From contig NZ_QSTA01000009.1 in the NCBI RefSeq assembly GCF_003438075.1, positions 12,672 to 76,671 of the forward strand: a stretch of DNA of 64,000 nt. Direction: 5' to 3'. Every line of letters starts with the position of its first letter. The first letter of the stretch is position 1. Source of the DNA: Eubacterium sp. OM08-24 (lineage in GTDB: Bacteria > Bacillota > Clostridia > Oscillospirales > Acutalibacteraceae). The notes beneath the pieces are model-generated. The model saw only the letters and a program-made list of their open reading frames with translations, ran no database searches and had not been told where the DNA came from. A program made the translations under genes and the position numbers. Shown here piece after piece: positions 42,636 to 51,997 of the stretch.

Positions 42636-43427
42636 ATGGATAAAAAGCTTACCGTAATTAAGGTGGGTACTTCAACCCTTACATATGAAAACGGAAAAAT
42701 CAATTACCGCCGCATTGAATCGCTCTGCAAGGTTATTGCAGATTTGCAGAACAGCGGCGAGCAGATAATACTTGTATCCTCGGGCGCTATCGGCGTAGGA
42801 ATGGGCAAGGCGGGACTTTCAGTTCGTCCCACAGAAACCAAGAAAAAACAGGCTCTTGCGGCTATCGGTCAGTGCGAGCTTATGTTTATGTATGACAAAC
42901 TTTTCGGCGAATACAACCACTCGGTTGCACAGATACTTTTAACACGCTATGCCGTAGAAACCGAGCAGAAAAGGCAGAATGTAATCAATACTCTTGATGA
43001 ACTGCTTGATATGAATATTATCCCTGTAATCAACGAAAACGATACGGTTGCCATTGATGAGCTTGAGGGCAACAACTTCGGCGATAACGATATGCTTTCC
43101 GCCATTGTTGCGGGTCTTGTCGGTGCGGATAAACTTGTTATTCTTACAGACATAGACGGTCTGTACGACGATAATCCACGCACCAATCCAAGCGCTAACA
43201 AACTTGATGTTGTGGGCAGAATTTCTCCCGAAATTTTTGAAATGGCGGCAGGCACAGGCTCAAACAGAGGTACGGGCGGAATGATTACAAAACTGCACGC
43301 AGCGGATTATGCAACTAAGCGTGGGGTAGAGTGCCACATTGTAAACGGTGCAAATCCGAATGTACTTTACTATGTATTTGACGGAATGAATGTGGGAACA
43401 AAGTTCCTTGCAAGAAAGGAAAACTGA
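42636..43427 (+). CDS. proB: glutamate 5-kinase
   Basis: First step of proline synthesis. 263 residues from ATG 42636 (AGGTGAGG upstream; a GTG at 42624 lies inside that site). Amino-acid-kinase fold: VIKVGTSTLTYENGKIN, SSGAIGVGMGKAGL, NENDTVAIDELEGNNFGDND split over 133-152 and GTGGMITKLHAA. The C-terminal PUA domain of the E. coli enzyme is absent, a common short form. Confidence 0.96.
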   Translation: MDKKLTVIKVGTSTLTYENGKINYRRIESLCKVIADLQNSGEQIILVSSGAIGVGMGKAGLSVRPTETKKKQALAAIGQCELMFMYDKLFGEYNHSVAQILLTRYAVETEQKRQNVINTLDELLDMNIIPVINENDTVAIDELEGNNFGDNDMLSAIVAGLVGADKLVILTDIDGLYDDNPRTNPSANKLDVVGRISPEIFEMAAGTGSNRGTGGMITKLHAADYATKRGVECHIVNGANPNVLYYVFDGMNVGTKFLARKEN

Positions 43428-43428
43428 T

Positions 43429-44673
43429 ATGACACAGCTTGAAATTATGGGTGCAAATGCAAAAGCCGCATCAACATTTTTGCGTACGGCAGGCAGTAAA
43501 AAGGACAATGCGCTTTTAGCCATTGCAAAGGCACTGAGAGATAACGCAGATGAAATTATAAAGGCAAATCAAATTGACCTTGAAAACGGCAAAAACGCAG
43601 GTCTTACCGATTCGCTCCTTGACAGATTAAGGCTTACTTCTGAGCGTATTAACGGTATGGCAGAGGGAGTGGAGCAGGTAGCCGCACTTGCCGACCCTAT
43701 CGGAAATGTGCTTGAGGGCAGAACCTTAAAGAACGGACTTGCTATTGAAAAGGTAAGAGTACCGATGGGCGTTATCGGCATTATATTTGAGGCTCGTCCT
43801 AATGTTACCTCAGACGCTGCGGCGCTTTGCCTAAAGGCTGGCAGTGCGGTAATTCTGCGTGGCGGTAAAGAGGCTATAAATTCAAACCTTGCAATTTCAG
43901 AGATTATGAGAAATGCCATTGAAAGCGTTGGCTTTCCAAAGGATTGCATCGCACTTGTTAAGGACACTTCAAGACAGAGCGCAACCGAGCTTATGCAGCT
44001 TTCGGATTACCTCGATGTGCTTATTCCTCGTGGCGGCGCAGGTCTTATTCGCTCCGTTGTTGAAAATGCGAAAGTGCCTGTAATCGAAACAGGTGTGGGC
44101 AACTGCCACATTTTTGTTGACGAAAGTGCAGATGTTGATATGGCGGCAAGCATTATTTTTAATGCCAAAACCTCTCGTCCGTCTGTATGCAATGCGATAG
44201 AAACTATACTTGTTCACAAGAACATTGCCGAAAAGGCTTTGCCTGAAATTAAAAAATTACTCGACACAAAGAATGTAGAGCTTAGAGGCTGTGAAACCAC
44301 AAGAAAAATCCTCGGCAACAGCGTTATACCTGCCACCGAGGAGGACTATGCAAAGGAATTTTTAGACTATATTCTTGCGGTTAAGGTTGTAGACAGCATT
44401 GATGATGCTATAAATCACATTGCAAAATACAGCACAGGTCACAGCGAAAGCATAATTACAAATGACTACAACAATGCAAATAAATTTACCGCCTGCGTTG
44501 ACTCGGCAGCAGTGTATGTAAATGCGTCAACCCGTTTTACAGACGGCGGAGAGTTCGGCTTGGGTGCGGAAATCGGAATTTCCACACAGAAACTCCACGC
44601 AAGAGGTCCTATGGGCCTTAATGAGCTGACAAGCTGTAAATTTATTATAAGAGGCAACGGTCAGATCAGATAA
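43429..44673 (+). CDS. proA: gamma-glutamyl phosphate reductase
   Basis: 414 residues from ATG 43429 (AAAGGAAAA upstream, one base after the proB stop). Aldehyde dehydrogenase fold with RVPMGVIGIIFEARPNVTSD near 107, catalytic Cys in SRPSVCNAIETIL near 251 and the C-terminal GPMGLNELTSCK. Its stop codon directly abuts the stop codon of the convergent gene at 44674. Confidence 0.97.
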   Translation: MTQLEIMGANAKAASTFLRTAGSKKDNALLAIAKALRDNADEIIKANQIDLENGKNAGLTDSLLDRLRLTSERINGMAEGVEQVAALADPIGNVLEGRTLKNGLAIEKVRVPMGVIGIIFEARPNVTSDAAALCLKAGSAVILRGGKEAINSNLAISEIMRNAIESVGFPKDCIALVKDTSRQSATELMQLSDYLDVLIPRGGAGLIRSVVENAKVPVIETGVGNCHIFVDESADVDMAASIIFNAKTSRPSVCNAIETILVHKNIAEKALPEIKKLLDTKNVELRGCETTRKILGNSVIPATEEDYAKEFLDYILAVKVVDSIDDAINHIAKYSTGHSESIITNDYNNANKFTACVDSAAVYVNASTRFTDGGEFGLGAEIGISTQKLHARGPMGLNELTSCKFIIRGNGQIR

Positions 44674-44961
44674 TTACATAAGCAAATACATCAATGCAAG
44701 CAAAAGCGACGGGTCGGCTTTTTCGCCTGAAAGCAGCAGCAACAACAGGAGTATTAAACTTTGCTCCTTGTCGGCGAGCAGAAAATCTACAAGGCTTTTT
44801 TGCGTACCCTGCGGTTTAATTTCTCCTTTTGGCTCGGTCTTTGGAGGAATGTTATCGGATTTTTGCTCAGGCGGTTTAGGCTTTTTTTCTCGCTCATATG
44901 GCTCGGAGCGTGTGCGCATTTGCTTTGCTCGGCGCAAAGCCTCTTCTTCAAAAGACGCCAT
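44674..44961 (-). CDS. small hypothetical protein with Leu-rich C-terminus (95 aa)
   Basis: Begins MASFEEEALRRAKQMRTRSE from ATG 44961, with GGAGGTGATG five bases upstream (an in-frame ATG at 44994 has none). A charged, Lys/Pro-rich middle leads to a C-terminal pair of Leu-rich stretches, SLILLLLLLLSGEKADPSLLL and ALMYLLM. Comparable small Leu-rich proteins are found in many spore-forming Clostridia, function unknown. Third gene of a three-gene set with 45066-45425 and 45434-45673. Confidence 0.75.
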   Translation of the reverse strand: MASFEEEALRRAKQMRTRSEPYEREKKPKPPEQKSDNIPPKTEPKGEIKPQGTQKSLVDFLLADKEQSLILLLLLLLSGEKADPSLLLALMYLLM

Positions 44962-45065
44962 ATAATCATCACCTCCATGGGTGGCAGTTTGCAAATAAAG
45001 CCTTTTCGTTCAAGCTGTTGTTTGTTTTGCAAAAGCTATAATTTTAGCATTTGCGATTAGCTGTA

Positions 45066-45425
45066 TTAAAGAAAGTTTACATCTTTTAGCAGTGGTAATA
45101 TTTTAAATAATTTCAGCATTTTTTCGGCTTTGTCGAGCTTTTCCTGCCGTTCACAAGACAAAAACGGTCGCAGAGCGTTTAAAAGCCTTGTGGTGTTATC
45201 TTCTGATCCGATTGATTTAATGGTCGGAAGAATTTTAAAAAGACTTTTGGTTATGTCATCATTTAAAAGCTCGTTAGGCAATGAAAGCTCTTTTTTATTT
45301 TCAGTCGGCTTTGGCTTTTCGGGAGTGTTTCCTGCAAGACCAAGCTGCTCGCCAAGGCTTTGCACCTGTCGCAAAGCCTCGGGATTGCTGAGTATTTCAT
45401 TTATTTTATCCTGAATATCTGCCAT
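45066..45425 (-). CDS. small helical hypothetical protein (119 aa)
   Basis: MADIQDKINEILSNPEALRQ onward. N-terminal helix with the SNPEALRQVQ pattern, a Lys/Pro/Glu linker (about 33-45), then a helical domain with LLNALRPFLSCERQEKLDKA and MLKLFKILPLLKDV. The LRPFLS..RQEKLDKA pattern recurs in small clostridial proteins often grouped with Leu-rich partners; function unknown. Eight bases downstream of the gene at 45434. Confidence 0.75.
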   Translation of the reverse strand: MADIQDKINEILSNPEALRQVQSLGEQLGLAGNTPEKPKPTENKKELSLPNELLNDDITKSLFKILPTIKSIGSEDNTTRLLNALRPFLSCERQEKLDKAEKMLKLFKILPLLKDVNFL

Positions 45426-45433
45426 GGTGGGTT

Positions 45434-45673
45434 TTATTTCCCCTTTCTCAGCATTTCTATGATTGCTTTTGCCTGCGGACTTTCCAAAAACTCCTTTGTC
45501 TTTTGTGGGTCGCTCAAAATTTCATTAGCCATTTTTTGGGTTTTGCTGTCGGCATTTTTAAGAATTCTGTTTGCATTGCCCTTTTGTGCGGCGGATTTCA
45601 GCTCGTTTTCAGACAGGTTGAGCTGCTGCGACATCTGTTTAAGTATATTCTGCATATTTTTATTATCATCCAT
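45434..45673 (-). CDS. small helical hypothetical protein (79 aa)
   Basis: MDDNKNMQNILKQMSQQLNL onward, Gln/Asn/Lys-rich and entirely helical, with NEILSDPQKTKEFLESPQAK echoing the ILSNPEAL pattern of the next gene. RBS GAGGTG. First gene of the set and divergent from the phosphoesterase gene at 45747. Confidence 0.75.
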   Translation of the reverse strand: MDDNKNMQNILKQMSQQLNLSENELKSAAQKGNANRILKNADSKTQKMANEILSDPQKTKEFLESPQAKAIIEMLRKGK

Positions 45674-45746
45674 ATAAACACCTCAGATAATAGTATGCGT
45701 AATCACATTTTTTTATAACACTTAGCTTTAATTTACGGAGGTAAGT

Positions 45747-46217
45747 ATGAGAATATTGGTTTTATCAGACACTCATGGCGATTTTAACAGAATGATGAAA
45801 GCTGTTACAGAGCAGCCGACTGCCGAGGTGATTATTCACTGCGGTGACGGCGAGGAACAGGTAAACTATTTAAAGCAGACTATAAAGGATAAAATGATTG
45901 TAGGAGTTCGTGGCAACTGCGATTGGGGCAGTATGCTGCCTGCAACCGAAACCTTGAGAATAAACGGAAAAACAATTTTTATCACCCATGGACATTTGTA
46001 TAATGCAAAGACGGGACTTTACACTATTATGTGCGCCGCAAGAGAGGCAAAGGCAGATATTCTTTGCTTTGGTCACACACATTCTGCACTTTCTATGTAT
46101 GAGGACGGACTTTATGTACTCAACCCCGGCAGCTGCGGCGGATATATGGCAAGCTATGGTATAATTGATATTACCGACAACGGTGAAATTGTTACCAATA
46201 CGGTAGCTGTAAAATGA
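45747..46217 (+). CDS. YfcE/MJ0936-type metallophosphoesterase
   Basis: 156 residues, single calcineurin-like domain with all metal ligands: LSDTHGD (Asp, His at 7 and 9), HCGDGEE (Asp), RGNCDW (Asn), ITHGH (His) and FGHTHSA (His pair), then LNPGSCGGY. Cytosolic phosphodiesterase of small substrates; true substrate unknown. RBS GGAGGT. Confidence 0.92.
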   Translation: MRILVLSDTHGDFNRMMKAVTEQPTAEVIIHCGDGEEQVNYLKQTIKDKMIVGVRGNCDWGSMLPATETLRINGKTIFITHGHLYNAKTGLYTIMCAAREAKADILCFGHTHSALSMYEDGLYVLNPGSCGGYMASYGIIDITDNGEIVTNTVAVK

Positions 46218-46275
46218 TTTTTGTAGCATTATAAGATATTTTGTGTTATACTATAAAAGGTTGGGAGGCGATAGG

Positions 46276-47148
46276 TTGAATTTTGAAGGATTTGATTTTT
46301 TTGAAAATGATGAAAATCTAAAGCAAAGGATAGAAAGCCTTTATTCGCAAAACAGACAACCTCACGCCATAGTGATTGAGGGCGCAGTTGAGCAAAGGTG
46401 CGAGAAACTTGCCACTTTCCTCACGATGAGGGCAGTGTGTCGTGCCGAAAACAAGCCATGCGGAAAGTGCGAGCAGTGCATTAAGGCGAGGGAGCAGGCG
46501 CACCCTGATATTTACTATGCTCAGCCTGAGAAAAAATCGCAGATTTATTCTATTGAGCAAATGCGAAGTATTATTGAAAATGCAAGTATCCGTCCCAATG
46601 AGGCCGATATTAAGATATTTGTGTTTCGCAGTGCAGAAAAAAGATTGACACCTGTTGTGCAAAACTCATTTTTGAAATTGCTTGAAGAACCGCCGCAGAA
46701 TTGCCTGTTCTTGTTGCTTTGTCAAAATTCAAGAGGATTGCTCAACACTGTTTTGTCACGATGCACCGTTATAAAGATAAAGGGTGAGCCGAATTTTTAT
46801 GAGGACTCGCTTGACCTTGCGGTAGAGGTGGCAGAGGGAACAATAGCGCCGAGCGAATGGCAGCTGCTTGCAGCGCTGTCACAATTTTCCGACAGGAAAA
46901 AGGCGGACGAAACACTTGCGATTCTTACCGAGATTTTCAGAGATTGTATAGCGGTTGTAAATGGAATAGATACGATAATGAATAAGCAGCTTGCAGAAAA
47001 GCTTAGCAAAAGAATAACAACGGGTATGGCTTTGCAGCTTGTGGAAGTAACCGAGATTGCAAGGCGAAAAATACCGCAAAATGTAAATATGGAATTACTT
47101 TCCGCATTTTTGTGCGGAGAGTACAGGAGGATAATATGGCAGAGGTAA
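46276..47148 (+). CDS. holB: DNA polymerase III subunit delta'
   Basis: 290 residues from TTG 46276, preceded by GGGAGGCGATAG; an upstream in-frame ATG at 46243 has no site. Clamp-loader AAA+ fold with a Cys4 zinc module (CRAENKPCGKCEQC) and LKLLEEPPQNCLFLLL. The P-loop is absent (EGAVEQRCEKLA in its place), normal for delta'. Overlaps ricT by 13 bases, the holB-ricT order of Bacillus. Confidence 0.9.
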   Translation: MNFEGFDFFENDENLKQRIESLYSQNRQPHAIVIEGAVEQRCEKLATFLTMRAVCRAENKPCGKCEQCIKAREQAHPDIYYAQPEKKSQIYSIEQMRSIIENASIRPNEADIKIFVFRSAEKRLTPVVQNSFLKLLEEPPQNCLFLLLCQNSRGLLNTVLSRCTVIKIKGEPNFYEDSLDLAVEVAEGTIAPSEWQLLAALSQFSDRKKADETLAILTEIFRDCIAVVNGIDTIMNKQLAEKLSKRITTGMALQLVEVTEIARRKIPQNVNMELLSAFLCGEYRRIIWQR

Positions 47149-48002
47149 TCGGAGTCAGATTTAAAGAAGTGGGGAAAGTGTATTACTTTGACCCGCTTGA
47201 CAATAAGCTGAATGCCGGCGATATGGTAATTGTAGAAACCGCAAGAGGTCTTGAGTGCGGTAAGGTTGCCACACCAAACAAAACCGTATCTGATGAGGAG
47301 CTTGCGTATCCGCTCAAGCCGCTTATCAGAATAGCAACCGAAAACGACCTCCGTCACCTTGAGGAGAACAAGCTCAGGGAGAGGGAGGCTTACAAGATTT
47401 GCGAGCAGAAAATAGCAAATCATAAGCTTGAAATGAAACTTGTCAGCGTGGAATGTACTTTTGACAACAGCAAAATTTTGTTTTACTTTACCGCAGACGG
47501 CAGAGTGGATTTCAGAGCGCTTGTAAAAGACCTTGCGTCTGTATTCAGAACAAGAATTGAGTTACGACAGATTGGCGTGCGTGACGAGGCAAAAATGCTT
47601 GGCGGACTTGGCGTGTGCGGAAAGCCGTTTTGTTGCGCAAGTTTTATGGGCGAATTTCAGCCTGTATCAATTAAAATGGCAAAGGAACAGGGACTTTCGC
47701 TTTCGCCTGTTAAAATTTCAGGCACTTGCGGCAGACTTATGTGCTGTTTGAAATACGAGCAGGAGGCATACACTGACTTGCTCAAGAAAACCCCTAAGGT
47801 GGGTGCAATAGTAAATACACCTGACGGCAAGGGTCTTGTGGTTGAAAATAACCTCATTGCCCGTACGCTCAAGGTTAAGCTCAACAACACCCCACCCGAA
47901 GCTCCGGCAAAAACCTTTAATGTAAAGCAGTGCAAAATTGTTAAGGACGGCTACATTAAGGTAGATAAGGAAGAAATGGAAAAATTAAAAGGGTTAGAAT
48001 AA
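47136..48002 (+). CDS. ricT: PSP1-domain protein RicT (YaaT)
   Basis: 288 residues from ATG 47136 (ACAGGAGGATAAT upstream). PSP1 domain with the Cys-rich GVCGKPFCCASFMGEF near 158-173 and GTCGRLMCCLKYEQEAY near 195-211. In B. subtilis RicT acts in the RicAFT complex (4Fe-4S bound, RNA processing with RNase Y, entry into sporulation). RicA and RicF are not in this window. Translationally coupled to holB. Confidence 0.92.
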   Translation: MAEVIGVRFKEVGKVYYFDPLDNKLNAGDMVIVETARGLECGKVATPNKTVSDEELAYPLKPLIRIATENDLRHLEENKLREREAYKICEQKIANHKLEMKLVSVECTFDNSKILFYFTADGRVDFRALVKDLASVFRTRIELRQIGVRDEAKMLGGLGVCGKPFCCASFMGEFQPVSIKMAKEQGLSLSPVKISGTCGRLMCCLKYEQEAYTDLLKKTPKVGAIVNTPDGKGLVVENNLIARTLKVKLNNTPPEAPAKTFNVKQCKIVKDGYIKVDKEEMEKLKGLE

Positions 48003-48057
48003 ACTAACCAAAAATTTCCTTTGGAAATAATTATTTTTGAAAAATCTTCTAAAAATA

Positions 48058-48085
48058 TTGCAATTTTAAAAATTTATGTTACAAT
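48058..48085 (+). promoter_or_regulatory. promoter of the ferredoxin gene
   Basis: TTGCAA at 48058-48063, 16-base spacer, TACAAT at 48080-48085, 33 bases before the ATG. Confidence 0.6.
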
Positions 48086-48118
48086 ATAGGTGTAATATTT
48101 CACAGGAGGTGTTTTTGA

Positions 48119-48289
<171 letters not shown>

Positions 48290-48311
48290 GTTAAATACTT
48301 AAACAAATGAA

Positions 48312-48342
48312 AACGGCGAGGATTTATCCTTGCCGTTTTTTT
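48312..48342 (+). terminator. terminator of the ferredoxin gene
   Basis: AACGGCGAGGAT-TT-ATCCTTGCCGTT followed by TTTTT. Confidence 0.92.
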
Positions 48343-48437
48343 GTTGTCCAAATAAAAAAGGTTTTATGATAAATGTTGGTGTAATAATCCTATCTTAAAA
48401 ATTTTATCAAGCTAAAAAGCCTTCCACTTTGTGATAT

Positions 48438-48535
48438 GCACCCCAAAAGTTAGACACTTTTGGAGGTGCATATTTTTATGGGGAAAATGACGGATGAGGT
48501 GCCGCCGTTTACGGCGCTTTTCTTAATCTAAGCTT
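48438..48535 (+). mobile_element. probable IS3-family terminal remnant
   Basis: ATGCACCCCAAAAG-TTAGACA-CTTTTGGAGGTGCAT is the type of end found in IS3-family (IS150-like) elements. It is followed by ATGGGGAAAATGACG, which could be the first codons of an OrfA, but the frame stops after 17 codons. No transposase body is present. Family assignment rests on the end sequence only. Confidence 0.45.
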
Positions 48536-48679
48536 TTATATATGAGAACTCTTATTTTTTCTGCGAAAACGGCTAACCCTTTGTCGCTATGCGACATTTC
48601 CCTTTACAAGGGAATACCTCAAGAGGAAGCCTTGATAACTCCGTTCTTAACCCCAACTATTGACAAAGAACCGTTATTC

Positions 48680-48850
48680 TATAATATAATTACAACTATT
48701 TGTTTTTTTTTAAAATCAGTGCTATTTTATCATTTTATGGGCTCTGCCCAAACCCGCAACCCTTTAAAAAGGGTTGACCTAAATTTTGAATTTATTAAAC
48801 TAAACTTTATGTGCTAAACCATAATTTACTCTGACTATTGGCAAAAGCAA
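48680..48850 (+). repeat. dispersed inverted-repeat element, right half only, copy 8
   Basis: GTTATTCTATAATATAATTAC and AAAATCAGTGC match the right interior of copies 1, 4 and 9. Then come ATGGGCTCTGCCCAAACCCG, CCTTTAAAAAGGGTTGACC, TTATTAAACTAAACTTTATG and CTAAACCATAATTTA. The left half is missing and replaced by the IS-like remnant and unrelated sequence (48540-48680). Confidence 0.8.
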
Positions 48851-48853
48851 AAC

Positions 48854-48885
48854 AACGGCAGTCGGAAATTAATCCGACTGCCGTT
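48854..48885 (-). terminator. terminator of the ABC importer operon
   Basis: AACGGCAGTCGG-ATTAATTT-CCGACTGCCGTT, a 12-bp stem; on the minus strand followed by GTTTTGCTTTT, 28 bases after the substrate-binding protein stop. Confidence 0.85.
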
Positions 48886-48912
48886 ATGCTTTAAAAATTA
48901 TAAAGTTCCAAA

Positions 48913-49791
48913 TTATTTAGCTGTATCATTTGTTGATGATGCAAGCTCGCCGCCCTCGATTACAAGCTGATCTTCGTAATCCTTACCATAGGTCTCGAGG
49001 AGTGTTGCCTCGTAGTCCTTGTGGAAGAAGTTCTCTTTGCCGAGTGCCTTGATTTCATCGTTGATCCAGTTAAGGAGTGTATCGTTGCCCTTTGTTACAG
49101 CAGGTGCGATTGTGTCTGCTGAACCGAGCTGTGGAATGCCTACAACGAAGTCGCTGTTCTGATTTGCATATGCGATAACCTCTGTGTTATCGTTTGCCCA
49201 AGCTACACCACTGCCGTTTTCAAGAGCAGTCTTTGCCTGTGCATATGCGTCATATTTCTGAAGTTTAATGTTAGGATAGTTCTTTGTGAGGTAGGTTTCA
49301 GCTGTTGTACCTGAAATAACAATCATATTGTCATTTTCGTTCCAATTATCAAGGCTTGTTACTGTCTTGCTCTTTGGTGATACAACACCGAGTGAAACGC
49401 TCATGTAAGGAAGTGCAAAGTCAACCTCTTCTTTTCTTTCGTCTGTAACTGTAAAGTTTGCAAGAATGAGGTCTACCTTACCTGTCTGGAGGTATTCGAT
49501 TCTGTTTGCAGCCTCAGTTGAAACAAAGTTTACCTTTACTCCGAGGTCCTCGCCAAGTCGGTTTGCAAAATATACATCGTAACCCTGATATTCGCCGTTT
49601 TCGTCAACATAACCGAATGGGTTTTTGTCGGAAAATACGCCGATATTGATTGTACCCGATGATTTGATTTCATCAAGTGTTCTAAAGCCGTTAGCGGTTG
49701 AATTGTCGTTTGAACTTGAGCAGCCTGCAAACACAGCTGTAACAACTAACACTGCAAGGATTGCTGAAATGATTTTTGTAATTCTTTTCAT
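48913..49791 (-). CDS. amino-acid ABC transporter substrate-binding lipoprotein
   Basis: 292 residues, family 3 solute-binding protein. Lipoprotein signal with lipobox FAGC (Cys24), then GTINIGVFSDKNPFGYVDENG, GYDVYFANRLGEDLG and NRIEYLQTGKVDLILANFT, typical of polar amino-acid binders. The C-terminal acidic tail is short. Last gene of an operon with the ATPase and two permeases. The Cys/Met-rich leader ahead of the operon points to cystine/cysteine (or methionine) as ligand, which the protein sequence alone does not prove. Confidence 0.93.
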   Translation of the reverse strand: MKRITKIISAILAVLVVTAVFAGCSSSNDNSTANGFRTLDEIKSSGTINIGVFSDKNPFGYVDENGEYQGYDVYFANRLGEDLGVKVNFVSTEAANRIEYLQTGKVDLILANFTVTDERKEEVDFALPYMSVSLGVVSPKSKTVTSLDNWNENDNMIVISGTTAETYLTKNYPNIKLQKYDAYAQAKTALENGSGVAWANDNTEVIAYANQNSDFVVGIPQLGSADTIAPAVTKGNDTLLNWINDEIKALGKENFFHKDYEATLLETYGKDYEDQLVIEGGELASSTNDTAK

Positions 49792-49821
49792 AATTAATCT
49801 CTCCTCTTTCTTAATGAAAAT

Positions 49822-50571
49822 TTATTTAATTGAGTCAAACTCAAAAATATCAAGGAATTTCTTAGCTCTCTCGGTTTTCGGGTTTGTAAAGAAATCTTCG
49901 GGTTTGCCCTCCTCTACAATGTGACCGCCGTCAAAAAATACTATTCTGTCGGCAACCGCACGAGCAAACTGCATTTCGTGGGTAACAATAAGCATTGTTC
50001 GTCCCTGCTTTGCAATACCGAGCATTACATCGAGCACTTCTCTTACCATTTCGGGGTCAAGTGCGGCTGTAACCTCGTCAAAAAGCAAAATGTCGGGGTG
50101 CATACACAGGGCTCTTACTATTGCAACACGCTGTTTTTGACCGCCCGAAAGCTGTCGGGGGTAGCTTTTGCTTTTTTCACTGAGTCCTACCTTTTCAAGC
50201 AGCTCCTCAGCCTCTTTTTTAACTTCTTCTTTACTTCTTTTCTGCACTTTTGTAGGTGCAAGCAAAATATTATCCATAACGGTAAGGTGGGGGAAAAGCT
50301 CGTAATTTTGGAACACCATACCGATTTTTTGACGAATTTCCGCTATATTTTTACTCTTGCGGTCGATTAACTCGCCCTCAAAAGAAATTGTACCCTCCTG
50401 TATAGGCTCAAGACCGTTTATACATCGCAAAAAGGTACTTTTGCCACAGCCACTCGGGCCGATAATTACAACAACCTCGCCTTGTTTGACTGTCAAATTA
50501 ATGCCGTCGAGTACGGTGTTGTCATCGTAGCGCTTTGTAAGGTTTTCTATTTTTAACAGTTCCTGCGACAT
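49822..50571 (-). CDS. amino-acid ABC transporter ATP-binding protein
   Basis: 249 residues from ATG 50571 (GGAGCTGAGGAA upstream; an in-frame ATG at 50607 lies within the permease gene). Walker [10 protein letters not shown] near 37, signature LSGGQKQR near 138, Walker [14 protein letters not shown] near 160 (Val instead of the usual Pro after DE), switch His in VTHEM. Start lies four bases after the permease stop at 50576, in the order permease-permease-ATPase-binding protein. Confidence 0.95.
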   Translation of the reverse strand: MSQELLKIENLTKRYDDNTVLDGINLTVKQGEVVVIIGPSGCGKSTFLRCINGLEPIQEGTISFEGELIDRKSKNIAEIRQKIGMVFQNYELFPHLTVMDNILLAPTKVQKRSKEEVKKEAEELLEKVGLSEKSKSYPRQLSGGQKQRVAIVRALCMHPDILLFDEVTAALDPEMVREVLDVMLGIAKQGRTMLIVTHEMQFARAVADRIVFFDGGHIVEEGKPEDFFTNPKTERAKKFLDIFEFDSIK

Positions 50572-50575
50572 TTCC

Positions 50576-51250
50576 TCAGCTCCATTTCTTTTCAAGATGT
50601 TTTGCAACCATACTTATTGAGAAACATACTATAAAGTACATTATAAACACCACAAGGTACACGCCAAAAGCTGCGTTTGGACTTGTAGCTCGGTTTGCCT
50701 CAATAATCTGTTGTGCAACCTTTATAACCTCTACAACGCCAATCATAAGAATAAGGCTTGTAGTCTTTATCATTCTTGTAACAAGGTTGATTGAGAGTGG
50801 CAAAAGTCTGCGCACTGTCTGCGGAATAATTACATATAAATAGGTTTGCGATTTGCTCAGTCCGAGTGCAAGGCTGCTTTCAGACTGATGTTTTGGAATA
50901 CTTATAATTGAGCCACGCACAAGGTCGCCCATTTCTGCAGTGCCCCAAAGTGTAAATACTATTACCGAGGCAACCTCGCCCGAAAGGTTAATTCCCATGG
51001 TTCTTGTTGCACCAAAGAACACAATGAAAAGCAACACAAGCTGCGGCATTATTCTTATAATTTCAAGATAAATTTTTGTTATAATTTTTATCGCCTTGTT
51101 TGGTATTGTCATTACAATGCCAAGCAAAATACCAAGCGGAATGCTAAGACCGACTGAAATAAGACTGATTTCAAGTGCAGTCCACAAGCCGCCCAAAAGG
51201 CGTATAAAGTTTGTTCCCTTAAACAGAACATCAATCCCCAAATCCGGCAT
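50576..51250 (-). CDS. amino-acid ABC transporter permease (second)
   Basis: 224 residues, HisMQ-type permease with about five hydrophobic helices and the coupling EAA-like loop ([22 protein letters not shown]). Begins within the last 20 bases of the first permease gene, so coupled. Together the two would form a heterodimeric channel. Confidence 0.94.
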   Translation of the reverse strand: MPDLGIDVLFKGTNFIRLLGGLWTALEISLISVGLSIPLGILLGIVMTIPNKAIKIITKIYLEIIRIMPQLVLLFIVFFGATRTMGINLSGEVASVIVFTLWGTAEMGDLVRGSIISIPKHQSESSLALGLSKSQTYLYVIIPQTVRRLLPLSINLVTRMIKTTSLILMIGVVEVIKVAQQIIEANRATSPNAAFGVYLVVFIMYFIVCFSISMVAKHLEKKWS

Positions 51251-51890
51251 ATCTCAGTTTCCTTTCCAGCACACTTCCAAGTATAGAAACAGGCAATAAT
51301 ATAATAAGATAGAACACAACAAGCATAAACAGACATTCTGTTGTTTTGTAGTAAAGACCGATAAGGTCCTTTGCAACAAACATAAGGTCCATAAGGCTTA
51401 CTGCGCTGAAAACACTTGTTTCTTTAAGCAAAAATATTACATTTGCCACAAATGGCGGCACGCTTGTAGAAAATGCCTGCGGCAGTATTATATATCTCAT
51501 AATTTGCGGATGTTTCATACCAAGGCTGAGTGCGCTTTCTGTCTGAATTTTATCTACCGACTCAAGACCGCTCCTGAAAGCCTCTGCCATATAGCTGCCG
51601 CCCTGAAAAGCCAAACCGACATATCCTGCCATTTCCGAGCTTATCGGTACGCCTACCTTTGGCAGTGCATAGTAAATAAAAAACAGCTGAATAAGCAGCG
51701 GAGTGTTACGGGATATTTCAATATACACCGTTGCAATCTGCCTTAGTACAGGCACTTTGTAATACTGAACCAGCGAACAAAAAAGACCGATAACAATGGA
51801 AACGGCAATTCCTATAAGTCCGATTTTTAAAGTGAGCAAAGCTGCCTCTTGGTACAAAGGAAGATATTTAAAAATAAATTCCCAATTCAT
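51231..51890 (-). CDS. amino-acid ABC transporter permease (first)
   Basis: 219 residues; helices at about 15-40, 55-80, 90-110, 150-165 and 185-205, with EISRNTPLLIQLFFIYYALP and the coupling loop LSLGMKHPQIMRYIILPQAF. First structural gene after the attenuator, 58 bases downstream of its T-run. Confidence 0.94.
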   Translation of the reverse strand: MNWEFIFKYLPLYQEAALLTLKIGLIGIAVSIVIGLFCSLVQYYKVPVLRQIATVYIEISRNTPLLIQLFFIYYALPKVGVPISSEMAGYVGLAFQGGSYMAEAFRSGLESVDKIQTESALSLGMKHPQIMRYIILPQAFSTSVPPFVANVIFLLKETSVFSAVSLMDLMFVAKDLIGLYYKTTECLFMLVVFYLIILLPVSILGSVLERKLRYAGFGD

Positions 51891-51947
51891 TTTTTCACCT
51901 TTTTCCTAATCTCTTAACATTTTATGCACAGAATAATAAAAAGCATT

Positions 51948-51979
51948 AAAAAAGACCGAAGAACATATGCACTCCGGTC
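51948..51979 (-). terminator. attenuator terminator in the ABC operon leader
   Basis: Minus strand GACCGGAG-TGCATATGTT-CTTCGGTC (8-bp stem with one G.U, 51979-51954) followed by TTTTTT. It lies 19 bases after the leader-peptide stop. Its 5' arm can pair instead with ATGCTCTCCG (52021-52012) inside the leader ORF: CGGAGTGCAT (51976-51967) matches 9 of 10 positions. The two structures exclude each other. Confidence 0.88.
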
Positions 51980-51997
51980 AGCAATTCTTTATCTGGC

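Noticed and set aside
48540..48680. Possible coding frame in the gap before copy 8
   Set aside because: The frame runs through remnant and repeat DNA, lacks an RBS and has no recognisable product.
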